A stretch of DNA of 64,000 nucleotides from Vreelandella neptunia (GCF_022489065.1 NZ_JAKVTW010000012.1:1-64000), one strand, 5' to 3'. Positions 25,780-36,377 are shown, numbered from the stretch's first letter. A program made the numbers and translations. The notes: generated by a model from the sequence alone, not told the origin.

Positions 25780-25909
25780 CGTCGTATGTCTCCTTGCGTG
25801 CTGGTTAATCGCTGTCTGGTGCGAATGGTGCAGACGATAAGGAATAATTGGTGATAAATTAAATGAATGTTTAGAATTTAATCATTCTTTTTGTGAATGA
25901 TGGTGATTC

Positions 25910-26842
25910 ATGCGCTCGCTACGCCATTTCGATCTAAATCTGCTGTTGGTTTTTGAGGCGCTGATGCGCGAACGCCACGTTACCCGAGCGGCAGAAAGGC
26001 TTTTTTTAAGCCAGCCAGCATTGAGCCATGCGCTCAAGCGCTTGCGTGAGTCACTGGATGACCCACTGTTCATTCGCACCGAAAATGGTATGCAGCCAAC
26101 GCCCCGTGCTCTGGCGCTGCAACCTGTGGTACAGCAGGCGCTGGCACTGCTTCGAGAGGGGCTGGCGCCACCGCCGATGTTTTCACCTGCCAACAGCACA
26201 CGCCGCTTTACGTTGGCCACCACCGACTATTTTGAAGAGGTGATGTACCCCCCTTTTCTTAGCCAACTGCTGGCCTACGCACCGGGCATTAGTTTTTCAA
26301 TCGAGCTGATTACGCCCGACGTTTTAAGTGAAGGGCTGGAGCAACGCCACGTGGATATGGTGGTAGGGCTGGATAGCCAGAGTGCGCTACCCAGCGGGGT
26401 TGTTCAGACTCCGTGGATGAATGAGGGGTTAGTCTGCTTGGTGGCTAGCCATAATGAGCGCGTGGGAGATGCGCTGGATCTTGCGCAGTTTGCTAGAGAG
26501 CCCCATGTGGAGCTGGCCGATATCAGCGGCCTACTGCCTAGCAACATCGACAGTTGTTTAGTTCAGCACGGCTTAACCCGGCGAGTGATCTCAAAAAACC
26601 TTAACTATATTGCCGCAGCCCGCGTAGTGGCGCTGACGGAAGCGATCATGACCCTGCCACGCCAAATGGCTGAGCGCTTTGTGACCATGTTGCCGGTGCG
26701 CTTGGTGGAACCGCCAAAAGAGCTGCCTGCGCTGAAAATGACGCTGATTCAGCATGGCCTATATGCCAATGAGCCAGCCAACGCGTGGCTCTATGGGGTA
26801 CTAACTGAGTTTGCCAAAGGCTTTAGCCAGCGCAAGGGATAA
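25910..26842 (+). CDS. LysR-type transcriptional regulator divergent from speB
   Basis: Protein of 310 residues. An N-terminal winged helix-turn-helix (about 5-65, with THAAERLFLSQPALSHALKR-like order) is followed by a periplasmic-binding-protein-like effector domain (about 90-300). LysR proteins usually control a divergent neighbour, so regulation of speB is the simplest guess (inference). A weak GGTGA site precedes the ATG at 25910. Effector unknown. Confidence 0.88.
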   Translation: MRSLRHFDLNLLLVFEALMRERHVTRAAERLFLSQPALSHALKRLRESLDDPLFIRTENGMQPTPRALALQPVVQQALALLREGLAPPPMFSPANSTRRFTLATTDYFEEVMYPPFLSQLLAYAPGISFSIELITPDVLSEGLEQRHVDMVVGLDSQSALPSGVVQTPWMNEGLVCLVASHNERVGDALDLAQFAREPHVELADISGLLPSNIDSCLVQHGLTRRVISKNLNYIAAARVVALTEAIMTLPRQMAERFVTMLPVRLVEPPKELPALKMTLIQHGLYANEPANAWLYGVLTEFAKGFSQRKG

Positions 26843-27041
26843 GCGATCAAGAGCGATGACGCTACATAAAGGAGCGCATGTTGTCGTTATACAACCCAGT
26901 TGAATCAAAGGTTGAATAGTATCTGGCAGGCACACCGTAAGATCCTAGACTGCTAATAGGTGTTATGTATGACGTCGTTAGCAGTGCCGCGCTAAGGCTT
27001 GGTAATGGCGAGCTAGAAAGATAAATAAAAGGAGAACGCGA

Positions 27042-28613
27042 GTGAAAATAGGTGCACCGAAGGAGAGTGCCCGGGGGGAAGCGCGCGTCGCGCTGACCCC
27101 TGAGAGCGCCAAACAGATTCAAAAGTTAGGCCACGAGTGCTTGGTAGAAACCGGTGCTGGCTTGGCCGCGGGCTTTAATGACGACACTTATCGCGATGCG
27201 GGCGTTACCGTCGTGGACGGTGCCGATGCGCTTTGGCACGACGCTGAGGTGGTCATTAAAGTCCGCGAGCCCTCTGAGGAGGAGGCCGGGCGGCTGCGGG
27301 AAGGGCAAACCTTGATCGCCTTCTTCTGGCCAGCACAAAACGAAGCGCTGCTTGAGAAGTGCAAGGCCCAGGGCGCCACCGTGATTGCCATGGATATGGT
27401 GCCGCGTATCTCGCGGGCGCAGAAGATGGATGCGCTCTCCTCGATGGCCAATATCGCTGGTTACCGCGCGGTCATTGAAGCGGGCAACAATTTTGGCCGC
27501 TTCTTTACCGGCCAGGTAACGGCGGCAGGTAAAGTGCCTCCCGCCAAAGTGCTGGTGATTGGTGCCGGTGTGGCGGGTTTGGCGGCGATTGGTACCGCCA
27601 CCAGTCTGGGTGCTGTGGTGCGCGCCTTTGACGTACGCCCCGAGGTCTCTGAGCAGATCGAGTCTATGGGCGCCGAGTTCCTGTTCCTCGATTTCGAAGA
27701 TAGCCAGGACGGTTCCGAAAGCGGTGGCTACGCCTCGCCTTCAAGCCCGGAGTTCCGCGAAAAGCAGCTGGAGTGCTTCCGTGAGCAGGCGCCGGACGTG
27801 GATATCGTGATTACTACCGCACTGATTCCCGGCAAGCCCGCCCCCAAGCTGTGGCTGGAAGACATGGTCGCGGCCATGAAGCCCGGTTCGGTGATTATTG
27901 ACTTGGCCGCCGAGAAGGGCGGCAACTGCGATCTAACTAAACCTGACGAGCGAGTGGTATCGGATAACGGTGTGATCGTAATTGGCTACACCGATTTCCC
28001 TTCGCGCATGGCAACGCAGTCATCGCTGCTCTACGCCACCAATATCCGTCATATGTTGACTGACCTGACGCCCGACAAAGAGGGCGTGATCAATCACAAT
28101 ATGGAAGACGACGTGATTCGTGGCGCTACAGTGACCCATCAGGGCGAAATAACCTTTCCGCCGCCACCGCCCAAAGTAAAAGCAATTGCGGCCGCTAAGC
28201 CGAAGAAGAAAGAGAAAGCGCCCACGCCGGAAGAGAAGAAGGCCACTGAGCTTGCCAGCTTTAAAGCGCAAACCAAGCGCCAGGTGAGCCTATTGGCTGT
28301 TGGTGGCGTACTTATGCTGCTGCTGGGCCAAGTGGCGCCAGCGTCCTTTATGCAGCACTTCATTGTCTTTGTACTGGCCTGCTTTATCGGCTTCCAGGTG
28401 ATTTGGAAAGTGAGCCACTCGCTGCATACACCGTTGATGGCGGTGACCAATGCGGTTTCGGGCATCATTATTTTGGGGGCGATTCTGCAGATTGGCTCCG
28501 GTAGCGCAGTAGTGAGCGTGCTGGCGGCGATCTCGGTGCTTATCGCGTCAATCAATATCGTGGGTGGCTTCCTGGTGACACGCCGGATGCTGGCCATGTT
28601 CCAAAAATCCTAA
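27042..28613 (+). CDS. pntA: NAD(P) transhydrogenase subunit alpha
   Basis: Protein of 523 residues, close to the E. coli PntA length, so domain I and the first membrane part are fused. The NAD-binding domain I shows the family signature around [17 protein letters not shown] (125-141) and the nucleotide loop GAGVAG (174-179). A Lys/Pro-rich linker at about 370-405 leads to four hydrophobic helices up to the C-terminus. It transfers hydride between NADH and NADP+ coupled to proton entry at the inner membrane. The start is GTG 27042 with AGGAG at normal spacing. pntB follows 16 bases downstream. Confidence 0.95.
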   Translation: MKIGAPKESARGEARVALTPESAKQIQKLGHECLVETGAGLAAGFNDDTYRDAGVTVVDGADALWHDAEVVIKVREPSEEEAGRLREGQTLIAFFWPAQNEALLEKCKAQGATVIAMDMVPRISRAQKMDALSSMANIAGYRAVIEAGNNFGRFFTGQVTAAGKVPPAKVLVIGAGVAGLAAIGTATSLGAVVRAFDVRPEVSEQIESMGAEFLFLDFEDSQDGSESGGYASPSSPEFREKQLECFREQAPDVDIVITTALIPGKPAPKLWLEDMVAAMKPGSVIIDLAAEKGGNCDLTKPDERVVSDNGVIVIGYTDFPSRMATQSSLLYATNIRHMLTDLTPDKEGVINHNMEDDVIRGATVTHQGEITFPPPPPKVKAIAAAKPKKKEKAPTPEEKKATELASFKAQTKRQVSLLAVGGVLMLLLGQVAPASFMQHFIVFVLACFIGFQVIWKVSHSLHTPLMAVTNAVSGIIILGAILQIGSGSAVVSVLAAISVLIASINIVGGFLVTRRMLAMFQKS

Positions 28614-28629
28614 GCGGCGGAGAGACGAT

Positions 28630-30072
28630 ATGTTAGGTCAAGGATTCGTATCTGCCGCGGCAATCGCGGCGAGCGTACTGTTCATTCTGTCATTGGGCGG
28701 TTTGAGTAACCAGGAGAAAGCCAAGCGGGCCGTGTGGTACGGCATCGTGGGTATGGCGGTAGCGGTGTTCTTCACTGCTCTCGGCCCTGGTATTGGCGGC
28801 TACTGGTGGCTGATCCCGATGATGCTGATTGGCGCGGGTATTGGCGCCTACGTGGCAGGCAAGGTCGAAATGACCGAAATGCCCCAGCTAGTCGCAGCGC
28901 TGCATAGTTTTGTCGGTTTAGCAGCCGTATTTGTGGCCTGGAGCGCAGACTTAGAGCGCCGCAGAGTAATGGCCGCGCGCGCCGCCGAGGCATCGCTGGA
29001 TCAGTTCTCCGCCTTTGCCGCGCTGGTCGCCACCAAAGCGCCCGATGAGCTGATGTTCCTGCAGGTTGAGGTGGTGCTGGGTATCTTTATCGGTGCAGTC
29101 ACCTTTACCGGCTCGGTGGTCGCCTTTGGCAAGCTGGCGGGTAAAGTTGACGGCAAGCCTCGGCAGTTGCCCGGCGGGCATATGCTTAACGCTGGTGCCG
29201 CGGTGCTGTCACTGCTGCTGGCGATTCTCTACTTGAATGGTGCGGGCTTCTGGACACTGTTAGTGCTCGCAGCGCTGGCGTTCTTTATCGGCTACCACCT
29301 GATCATGGGCATTGGCGGGGCGGATATGCCCGTAGTAGTCTCGATGCTCAACAGCTACTCCGGCTGGGCGGCGGCGGCCATCGGCTTCACACTCTCAAAC
29401 GACTTGCTGATTGTGACCGGCGCGCTGGTGGGTTCATCCGGGGCGATTCTCTCTTACATTATGTGTAAGGCGATGAACCGCAACTTCATCAACGTCATTT
29501 TAGGCGGCTTTGGCGGAAGCGCTGGGCCCGCGGCGGAGATCGAAGGCGAGCAGGTGGCGATTGACGCCGGTGGCGTAGCGAGTGCCTTGAACGACGCCGA
29601 CAGCGTCATCATCGTACCCGGCTACGGCATGGCCGTGGCCCAGGCGCAAACAGCGGTGAGCGACTTAGTGCGCAAGCTGCGCGCGGCGGGGAAAACCGTG
29701 CGCTTTGGTATTCACCCGGTAGCGGGGCGCCTGCCAGGGCATATGAACGTACTGCTGGCAGAAGCCAAGGTGCCTTACGACATCGTGCTAGAGATGGATG
29801 AAATCAACGACGATTTCCCGACCACCGATGTGGTGATCGTGATTGGCTCCAACGACATCGTGAACCCAGCGGCCGAGGAAGACCCCAATAGCCCCATCGC
29901 TGGCATGCCGGTGTTGAAGGTATGGGAAGCCAAGCAGGTGTTTGTTTGCAAACGTGGTCAGGGCACCGGCTACTCCGGTATCGAGAACCCGCTGTTCTTT
30001 AAAGAGAATACGCGCATGTTCTATGGCGATGCCCGTGATAGCTTGAATACGCTGCTGCCGTTGGTCGAATAG
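28630..30072 (+). CDS. pntB: NAD(P) transhydrogenase subunit beta
   Basis: Protein of 480 residues. The first 260 residues form a run of membrane helices (domain II), and the C-terminal domain III binds NADP(H), with the [12 protein letters not shown] segment and the [20 protein letters not shown] region typical of PntB. Preceded by GGAGAG. Works as a complex with PntA to make NADPH from NADH using the proton gradient. Followed by a strong terminator, so pntAB forms a two-gene operon. Confidence 0.96.
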   Translation: MLGQGFVSAAAIAASVLFILSLGGLSNQEKAKRAVWYGIVGMAVAVFFTALGPGIGGYWWLIPMMLIGAGIGAYVAGKVEMTEMPQLVAALHSFVGLAAVFVAWSADLERRRVMAARAAEASLDQFSAFAALVATKAPDELMFLQVEVVLGIFIGAVTFTGSVVAFGKLAGKVDGKPRQLPGGHMLNAGAAVLSLLLAILYLNGAGFWTLLVLAALAFFIGYHLIMGIGGADMPVVVSMLNSYSGWAAAAIGFTLSNDLLIVTGALVGSSGAILSYIMCKAMNRNFINVILGGFGGSAGPAAEIEGEQVAIDAGGVASALNDADSVIIVPGYGMAVAQAQTAVSDLVRKLRAAGKTVRFGIHPVAGRLPGHMNVLLAEAKVPYDIVLEMDEINDDFPTTDVVIVIGSNDIVNPAAEEDPNSPIAGMPVLKVWEAKQVFVCKRGQGTGYSGIENPLFFKENTRMFYGDARDSLNTLLPLVE

Positions 30073-30124
30073 TGTTACTAACGCTCAAACTTAAGTAAGT
30101 AACTACTAAAACAAGTAACTCAAA

Positions 30125-30159
30125 GGGGCGAGGCGCTAAGCGCTTCGCCCCATTTTTTT
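30125..30159 (+). terminator. rho-independent terminator after pntB
   Basis: GGGGCGAGGCG, a five-base loop CTAAG and CGCTTCGCCCC form an 11-pair stem with one G-U pair, followed by A and seven Ts. On the other strand the stem is followed by a short T-run, so it may also serve the leftward pilY1 gene ending at 30174. Confidence 0.9.
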
Positions 30160-30173
30160 AGCTAAACCTGGCG

Positions 30174-33100
30174 CTAGGTATCATTTTCCTCGCCGGTTAG
30201 CTGACGCCAAGAGCGGCGGCCTAAATGATCGCTGCTAAAGCCAACGCCAACACTGATAGGCATGGCGTCAGGATTACCCAGAAACAGCTGCTCGGTATCG
30301 CCGATAGCAACGCCGACTAAACGCTCACCGGTGCCGGTTTGCAGTCCAGTGATGGCGTCACCGTTAATTTGCGCGTCGCTATCAGACGCGCCATCTCCAT
30401 CAACATCGAAGGTGGTGAAACCTCCGCTTCCACCGGTATCGGCCAGTAGCGACATAAAGAACCCGGTGCGTCCGCCACCACAGGGATCAGATTCATCGGG
30501 CAACAGCGTTGAAAAACGAACCCGTCTGGGTACGCTGCTGGAAATGGACGGCGCAGCGATGACTCGCTCGCCCGCAGGAAGCACTAATCGCCAGCCTTGT
30601 TGATTGCTCAAAAGGGGGTTATTGGTGCTGGCGCGTAAATTCAAACCATCACGCATTGAATTTCCCGTAATGCGCTGTTCCAAAAGGTTGCTTTGGGTAA
30701 GCGTGGTGCTCCTGGTCACTTGGTCCCGAAGGCCGATTAACTGTTGAGGCGTACTGTCGCCAATGTCGCTATTGCGGAAATAGCTGCCGGTACCGACGGT
30801 CACCATCAGTGTATCCAGTGAGTCACTGCTTAGCGTGACCGCAGGTGCCGATGTAATCGGCTGGCTGGCGCTGCCTGCATAGAAGTGGTTCACGCTGCCG
30901 CTACCGGTCAACGAAAAGCGCCACACGTTGCCCGCTAAATCCCCTGCGTAGGCAAAGCGGGCACCTGCGTAGCTAGGCCATGAAGTGACTGTCGGTGTGG
31001 CCAAACCATTGGGTGCGTCAGCGCTGCCTACGGTAGTTTCAAACCGGTTAAGAAGCTTGCCATCTGTAAGGCGAACAACAAACAGTGATGCCTGATAGCT
31101 AGCGCTGTTGTAACCATTGCCAAAGATTGCCACCCAAGTGCCATCGGTGAGCTGGGTAATCGTCGGCTCGCTAACGCCGCTGCCCAGTTCTGGGTGACGG
31201 TATTCCCACATCACGTTAGCGGCTCCCATATTGGTCGGGTTGCTAACATCTAGCGCAAACACGGTACGTCCGCCTGCTCCCATGGTGCCCACCGCAACGG
31301 CCGTGGGGCCGCCTGGAATATTCACCTCTCGTACCGCAGGGGTGCCATCCATAAAATAGCGGTGGCTGTAGTTTTCCCTGGTGAGTGGTTGCAACGTTGG
31401 CGTGTCACCTTGAGTCAATTCTGCCGGCAGGTAGGCAAACAGTTCACGACCAGTCACGGCATCAAAACCGTGCAGCATGCCGTCGTTGGCAGCCGATAAC
31501 AGCAGCGAAACGCGATTTTCAGTGCCCTGCAATACCACTGGATCAGCGTTGATAATGTCACCCAACAGCGACTGGCGCGCCCTAAGCCCAGGGACATTAA
31601 TGCCCTGCAACCAACTGATCTCGGCGCTAGATAAGCCGCTGCTGCCTGTGCTCAATAGTGCGCCGGTGCGCGAGCCATCATCTTGCCGCTGAGAGGTTAG
31701 CAAACGGCGGTTGCCTCGTTGGCCAAGGAGCTGATCTTCAGCGTCCCACAGCTCTTCACGGGTGCCGTCGGGCTGTATCAGGGAGGCGGTCAGGCGGCCT
31801 GACCAGTCTTCGCTTCTAAAGCCTGCGGTATAAAGAAGGTTGCCACTTTCAAAACCACGCTCGTTGCTGTTAACCGCCGCTGAGGTATTGGACTGCGACG
31901 CGGCAATGATACTGCCCAGCACTTGCTGCATGACTTGATTGAGCGATGCCTCATCATTGGCAAAGTAGGCGCGCTCGGTTCCTCCGGCGCTGGCAAGATC
32001 GCCCAGTGGGTCATCTGATACATTGGGCAGGTTGGCGATATCTGGCGGCAAGTTGAAACCGACGACATAGGTGCGCACCGGGTTAGGCAACTGCGCGTTG
32101 GTGTCATCGTAAAGTCGTTTAATGGCACTTTCAGCACTGGCGAGTGCGCCGCTAACGTTATTGCCCAACGAATTACCGTTACGATCAACTGACGGCAGAC
32201 CATCGGTTAGCCAAATGTTGGCGTTGACCAAGCACTGCTCAGCATCAGGGTTATTGATATTAGGAATAGCGATCCCTGAGCGTTGCCCTTGATTATTGCG
32301 AAAGCTACTGCCGCTACCGGTATTGTTGAGAAAATAATCCCGTGCGGTATACATCGTGCCTTCAATAGGCGTCAGGCCAGTGGCTAATAGAGGCCAAGCA
32401 GGGTCGGTCATTGGGTTTCCATTGCCGTTCCACTCGTGACGCTGTGTTCCTAGCTTGGTTTCTATAGCGGTCCAATGCGCATCATTGACGGAACCATCTT
32501 GATTAAGGCCGCCAATCGGCACGTGTAAATAGCCTAAGCCCGGTGATGAGGTTGTACGCCATTCCCACTGATTAAGTTGTAATGAAGCTGTATGCGCCCC
32601 CCAGTTAGAAATTCCGCGTTGACGAAGGCTATCAACTAACGGGAGCGAGTAACTAGAATTAACTGGCAAACGATATGAAATGCCGTCGCCAATAGCAGGA
32701 GAGCTTGAGAAGCCGTTCGTCAGGCTTCTATAACGTTCCGAAACCTGGTCTGAAGAAGCGGTAGGCATTGATATGCGACGCCAATATTCAGTTACATCGT
32801 TGCGAGGTAGTCCCGTATTGAAGCTTTCTTCAAACATGTAGCCAGGAACGCCCACGTTAAAAAAGGCGTATATGCCTAGCCCTGGTAAACGGGCGCGAAA
32901 ACGTTTGGTACTTGCATTCCAAGCACCTTCAAACTCAGGGTCGTACCAACGTGGATTGGCACTCGTAGAGTAACGTGGTTCAAGCGCACGCTCCGTAAGA
33001 CGCCAGACGACCGTTCTTTCACTAAAAGCACTATCGCGTGTTAGTGACGCTGGGTTCTGCTGATACGCCATCAGACCAAGGTTTAAATCCCCGCGATAAC

Positions 33101-33605
33101 GCTCAATGAGATCACGTCCCACACTTTTCATAATACTGGATTTGCTTAATGGCGAACGCGCTCCCGCCGGACATTGTGCAGCATTGAACGTGTCTGGTTG
33201 GCAGGCTTGAAGGTTCTCACGGTCTTGTTGATTATTGCCCAACGCCACGCGGCCATCTAACCCTTCCTGCCCGCTTTCTGAGTTATCCAATATCAACAGC
33301 ACGTTGGGCGGCACCCGGCTCACCACGTTCAGTGGCGCAGGCGAAAGACCGGTTTGATCATTGGGTATCTCGTAGTCTTGTTCCTCCCCGTCATCTTCTC
33401 CACCACTGATTGGCGGTTCAGGTTCAGGTTCAGGCTCTGGTTCCGGCTCCGTGGGTGGTGGATCTGTTGGTGATGGATCGGTGGGTGATGGGTCTGCTGG
33501 AGGTGGGTTAGGCGGAATGGAGCCAGCCCCAAATGCCGGACTCACCATCGGGCCAAGTGATAACGCAGCGAACAGTAGTAGCAACGTGAAACGAGAATGC
33601 GTCAT
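30174..33605 (-). CDS. pilY1: PilY1-type type IV pilus tip adhesin / assembly protein
   Basis: Protein of 1143 residues. A Sec signal peptide (1-27) is followed by a low-complexity Pro/Asp/Glu segment (30-66). A VWA-like N-terminal part starts with LLILDNSES (metal-site motif at 107-111). The C-terminal half is the PilC/PilY1 beta-propeller domain, with repeated blade motifs such as LLLSAANDGMLHGFD, ALDVSNPT, VAIFGNGYNS and YAGDLAGNVWRF. A calcium-type loop DVDGDGASD is near 1067-1075. It overlaps pilX by 4 bases and is the last gene of the minor-pilin operon. Expected to sit at the pilus tip and prime assembly, adhesion and surface sensing. No pilE-like gene follows, unlike in Pseudomonas. 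Confidence 0.9.
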   Translation of the reverse strand: MTHSRFTLLLLFAALSLGPMVSPAFGAGSIPPNPPPADPSPTDPSPTDPPPTEPEPEPEPEPEPPISGGEDDGEEQDYEIPNDQTGLSPAPLNVVSRVPPNVLLILDNSESGQEGLDGRVALGNNQQDRENLQACQPDTFNAAQCPAGARSPLSKSSIMKSVGRDLIERYRGDLNLGLMAYQQNPASLTRDSAFSERTVVWRLTERALEPRYSTSANPRWYDPEFEGAWNASTKRFRARLPGLGIYAFFNVGVPGYMFEESFNTGLPRNDVTEYWRRISMPTASSDQVSERYRSLTNGFSSSPAIGDGISYRLPVNSSYSLPLVDSLRQRGISNWGAHTASLQLNQWEWRTTSSPGLGYLHVPIGGLNQDGSVNDAHWTAIETKLGTQRHEWNGNGNPMTDPAWPLLATGLTPIEGTMYTARDYFLNNTGSGSSFRNNQGQRSGIAIPNINNPDAEQCLVNANIWLTDGLPSVDRNGNSLGNNVSGALASAESAIKRLYDDTNAQLPNPVRTYVVGFNLPPDIANLPNVSDDPLGDLASAGGTERAYFANDEASLNQVMQQVLGSIIAASQSNTSAAVNSNERGFESGNLLYTAGFRSEDWSGRLTASLIQPDGTREELWDAEDQLLGQRGNRRLLTSQRQDDGSRTGALLSTGSSGLSSAEISWLQGINVPGLRARQSLLGDIINADPVVLQGTENRVSLLLSAANDGMLHGFDAVTGRELFAYLPAELTQGDTPTLQPLTRENYSHRYFMDGTPAVREVNIPGGPTAVAVGTMGAGGRTVFALDVSNPTNMGAANVMWEYRHPELGSGVSEPTITQLTDGTWVAIFGNGYNSASYQASLFVVRLTDGKLLNRFETTVGSADAPNGLATPTVTSWPSYAGARFAYAGDLAGNVWRFSLTGSGSVNHFYAGSASQPITSAPAVTLSSDSLDTLMVTVGTGSYFRNSDIGDSTPQQLIGLRDQVTRSTTLTQSNLLEQRITGNSMRDGLNLRASTNNPLLSNQQGWRLVLPAGERVIAAPSISSSVPRRVRFSTLLPDESDPCGGGRTGFFMSLLADTGGSGGFTTFDVDGDGASDSDAQINGDAITGLQTGTGERLVGVAIGDTEQLFLGNPDAMPISVGVGFSSDHLGRRSWRQLTGEENDT
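33415..33510 (-). repeat. coding microrepeat in pilY1 (Glu-Pro and Pro-Thr-Asp units)
   Basis: Two short tandem arrays lie side by side. Six-base GGTTCA-like units at 33415-33450 encode repeated Glu-Pro. Longer units at 33451-33510 encode repeated Thr/Ser-Asp-Pro. They form a flexible spacer just after the signal peptide and could vary in copy number by slippage. Confidence 0.7.
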
Positions 33606-34048
33606 GGTAAGGGAACCTCTACCGACTGTTCGCGAACATAAAGGCTTTCGAGCGTAACGCTGGTCTCTTCGGCTGTGCCGAACCCTTGCGCCTCAATGCG
33701 ATAGAGGGTTTCAAGCAACTCGTTGCCACTATTGGTTGAGCGGGAGCCCAGACGGGTTAGCTGCTGAATGCGATAGCGGGGACTGCGGCTCAATTGGTCG
33801 ATGTTGACGTTATGGGTTGTCCAATTATGGGTAACGGAGCCGCCGCTAGCTAACTGATTCTCCGCATCGTGCAGCGCTGCCTCAGCTGCCTGTAAGGCAA
33901 CAATATTGTCACGTTGGTTCGCCGCCATTCGGTTTTGCATAATCGCATCTTGCATGGAAGAAAGGCTAAGTAGCGTGATAATTGCGAGAAAAATAAGGCT
34001 GATAGCGAGCGCCATACCCTGCTGGGACGAAAGGCTTGGGCCATGCAT
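33602..34048 (-). CDS. pilX: type IV pilus minor pilin PilX
   Basis: Protein of 148 residues with a class III leader: QQG before MALAISLIFLAI, the hydrophobic helix lacking the usual Glu at position 5, as is common in PilX. After the helix the QAAEAALHDAENQL segment is characteristic of PilX proteins. A minor pilin of the priming complex with PilV, PilW, FimT and PilY1. It begins 1 base after pilW and overlaps pilY1 by 4 bases. Confidence 0.85.
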   Translation of the reverse strand: MHGPSLSSQQGMALAISLIFLAIITLLSLSSMQDAIMQNRMAANQRDNIVALQAAEAALHDAENQLASGGSVTHNWTTHNVNIDQLSRSPRYRIQQLTRLGSRSTNSGNELLETLYRIEAQGFGTAEETSVTLESLYVREQSVEVPLP

Positions 34049-34049
34049 G

Positions 34050-35069
34050 TTAACGATTCCTCAAGGCAATCGTGGTGGTAAAGGCTTGATAAAGGCGGCC
34101 TGGGTCGGCGTTAAAGACGTTATCGCCGCGAAAATTCCCAGCGGAGATCGTGGTGGGTTCAGGGCGCACGTTAGCTTGATCACTCTGCACGATTAAGCTA
34201 ATGCGCAGCGCGCTTACCTCTGCCCACTCCGCATCACTTATCTGATCTGCCGCTAAATACGCCTGTTCAACCAGAAACGTCGCCCGCATCGCGGCGACAT
34301 GGCTGGCGAGCACTTCATTGCGCGGCGTTGTTTGGCTGAGGTCTAACCGCATCAGCGAAGGGGCGTTGTCGTTGTCTGGGTCTTGGCCGATATAGTAGAA
34401 GGCGCTGTTAAGCGCGCTAAGCGACACGGTTTGTCCAGCGCTGTAGCTCAAGCCACTGACCTTCCCCCAAGGGCTAACACTGCCTGCTAAATTGCTTTGC
34501 CAACCCGCCGTGGGGTCTTTTTGTAGTGAGGTAGCGACACCTGACGTATTGTAAAAAATATCGCAGCTTTGCAGGCCCTGTAGCAGCACCAACTGATTGC
34601 TAAACAGATTATCAAGGCTGCGATTCAAGGTGAGCTGCTGAGAGTTATCGACGCTGTCAATTTGCAACGATTCGCTGACAAAACCGGTACGTGCGAAGGG
34701 GGCACCCCGAAACATCAGGCTGTCTTGATCAGCCACAGGATTTAAAAGTGTGCTCGCTAACGCGCTACTGTCGATATCGCGCCATGCTTTTAACGCTGGC
34801 GAAGGGGTTCCTGAGTCAGCCGTGGTGTGCAGGTGAACCGTGGTTTGCGACGGCGCACAGGCCCCGTAATAGGCGGTTTGACGCAGTTCTCGGGTTAATG
34901 TATCGAGCGCGAAACGTCCGTTATCCTGCATATTCGCCAGCGCAGTTTGAAAGCGATAGCTTTGTTGCGATGAAATAAGCAATTGTGTTGCACCGGCAAC
35001 TACCGAAAGCCCAATCGCCATGGCCACCATCAGCTCTACCAGCGTAAAACCTGACTGCTGTTTTTTCAT
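34050..35069 (-). CDS. pilW: type IV pilus minor pilin PilW
   Basis: Protein of 339 residues. The prepilin leader QQSG is cleaved before FTLVELMVAMAIG, with Glu at position 5. The following region, NGRFALDTLTRELRQTAYYG, is typical of PilW, and the C-terminus ends with the usual RLYQAFTTTIALRNR-like stretch. Minor pilin in the tip-priming complex. It overlaps pilV by 4 bases, indicating coupled translation. Confidence 0.9.
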   Translation of the reverse strand: MKKQQSGFTLVELMVAMAIGLSVVAGATQLLISSQQSYRFQTALANMQDNGRFALDTLTRELRQTAYYGACAPSQTTVHLHTTADSGTPSPALKAWRDIDSSALASTLLNPVADQDSLMFRGAPFARTGFVSESLQIDSVDNSQQLTLNRSLDNLFSNQLVLLQGLQSCDIFYNTSGVATSLQKDPTAGWQSNLAGSVSPWGKVSGLSYSAGQTVSLSALNSAFYYIGQDPDNDNAPSLMRLDLSQTTPRNEVLASHVAAMRATFLVEQAYLAADQISDAEWAEVSALRISLIVQSDQANVRPEPTTISAGNFRGDNVFNADPGRLYQAFTTTIALRNR

Positions 35070-35473
35070 AGCTCCGATACCAATTGAATTTGCCTAATAT
35101 CGTTGGTTTCGGAAATATCTTTCCAGCGGACGGTAACACTCACCTGACTATTTGCGATGGTAATACCACCTTCGCCGTCAGGGAGTGCGTTGGCTAAATC
35201 GGCTACCCATTCCGTTTGGTCGTTGGAGGGTAGTCCACTGCCGGTTGCGCTACCGCCCACCGCTAATCCATAGGCAGACGCTTGCGCATGGTTGGCGCGA
35301 ACACGATCCAGCATATCTTGGGCCATATTGCTGGCCTGGGTTTCGAAATAGGCCGATCGGTTATGCACGAGCGACTTGGTTTGTAATCCGAGCACACCCA
35401 GTAAGCCAATGGAGAGCACTAGCATGGCAATCAGTGACTCCAATAGCGATACGCCTTTCTGTAACTTTTTCAT
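35066..35473 (-). CDS. pilV: type IV pilus minor pilin PilV
   Basis: Start set at ATG 35473, which gives a normal short leader (KKLQKG) before VSLLESLIAMLVLSIG; a longer frame to 35518 would overlap the fimT gene. The 135-residue product has Glu at position 5 of the mature helix and the QASNMAQDMLDRVRAN segment typical of PilV. It lies 19 bases after fimT and overlaps pilW by 4 bases. Confidence 0.87.
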   Translation of the reverse strand: MKKLQKGVSLLESLIAMLVLSIGLLGVLGLQTKSLVHNRSAYFETQASNMAQDMLDRVRANHAQASAYGLAVGGSATGSGLPSNDQTEWVADLANALPDGEGGITIANSQVSVTVRWKDISETNDIRQIQLVSEL

Positions 35474-35492
35474 AACGTTTCTCGATAATCCA

Positions 35493-35981
35493 TTAAGAAC
35501 AGGCTTGTCGGCTGTCAAGAACTCGAGAAATACCGCTGTTTTCTATGCGCACACAGCGCCCAGCGGCGCCTAACGTGAAAGAGACTTTAAATGGGCTGAA
35601 GGAGGAAGACACCAAACGACCTTGGCTATTGAAGGTAAAGTGTTCAGGCGCATTGATCACGGCAATTTGGTGAGGTTGTGACCATATACGTAAAATATCG
35701 TCGTTACTAATGGTGTCGTCACTAATAACGGCTTCCCATCCAGCGTTCCAAGAGGCTGCATTAATTGGCCGCACGCTAACGGACTGGTTGCGCCTTACCG
35801 CTTCACTACGGGCATAGCTCATTGCTACTTTGTACTCATTGGCAGTCGTGACCAAGCGATTCTCTTGAACAATGCGTGAAAAATTAGGAATGGCAATAGT
35901 CGCTAGCGTAGCAAATATCGCAAGCGTCACGAGTAACTCTAACAGTGTAAAACCTAGTGCGGGGTGTCTCGCCGTGCGCAT
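35493..35981 (-). CDS. fimT: FimT/GspH-type minor pseudopilin
   Basis: Protein of 162 residues with a prepilin leader cut before FTLLELLVTLAIFATLATIA and a GspH/FimT-like globular part (ARSEAVRRN, then beta-strands, a CVRIENSG segment and RQAC near the end). The two cysteines near the C-terminus probably form a disulphide. First gene of the five-gene minor-pilin operon. FimT proteins in some naturally competent bacteria bind DNA; whether this one does is unknown. FimU is a possible alternative name. Confidence 0.8.
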   Translation of the reverse strand: MRTARHPALGFTLLELLVTLAIFATLATIAIPNFSRIVQENRLVTTANEYKVAMSYARSEAVRRNQSVSVRPINAASWNAGWEAVISDDTISNDDILRIWSQPHQIAVINAPEHFTFNSQGRLVSSSFSPFKVSFTLGAAGRCVRIENSGISRVLDSRQACS

Positions 35982-36377
35982 GAAGGACTACTCTAATAAT
36001 ACGATTCAAGATAGCTGAGCTGCAGATACATCGTAGGCAGCTTTATTAATTATCGGCCAATTCCATTAGAAGGTTATTTATTTTTCTAATTCATGGAAGG
36101 CGTGCTGCCAATGCCGCAGGGAAAAGTGCAGGGTTAAACTGCTATTAAAATAGAGCAACCCGATGTAAGCGTTAATGACCAGAATTTTAGCTTAAATGGG
36201 CTAGACCGATATGCCCTTAACGCGGTGCCAAGGTCTCTTGACTTCAACTATTTGCTTGGCAAAGCAAAGACGCAGTGAGCGTTCAGCAGCGCGCCCTGGC
36301 TCTGCGCTGCCATCATCGTTGGCTGCATGTCATTACTCCTGCTATGGTCGATGGCTTCCTTATGCTGTTGAGCACTT
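35982..36377. other. intergenic region between divergent fimT and the ABC exporter gene
   Basis: No gene is supported in these 396 bases. The left half is AT-rich and should carry the pilin operon promoter. A 41-codon open frame (GTG 36275 to TAA 36400, + strand) has no binding site and runs into the exporter gene, so I treat it as chance. Confidence 0.4.

Noticed and set aside
33415..33510. Short repeats in pilY1 and near pxpA as CRISPR
   Set aside because: Units are 6-12 bases, directly adjacent without spacers, and no cas genes exist in the window.
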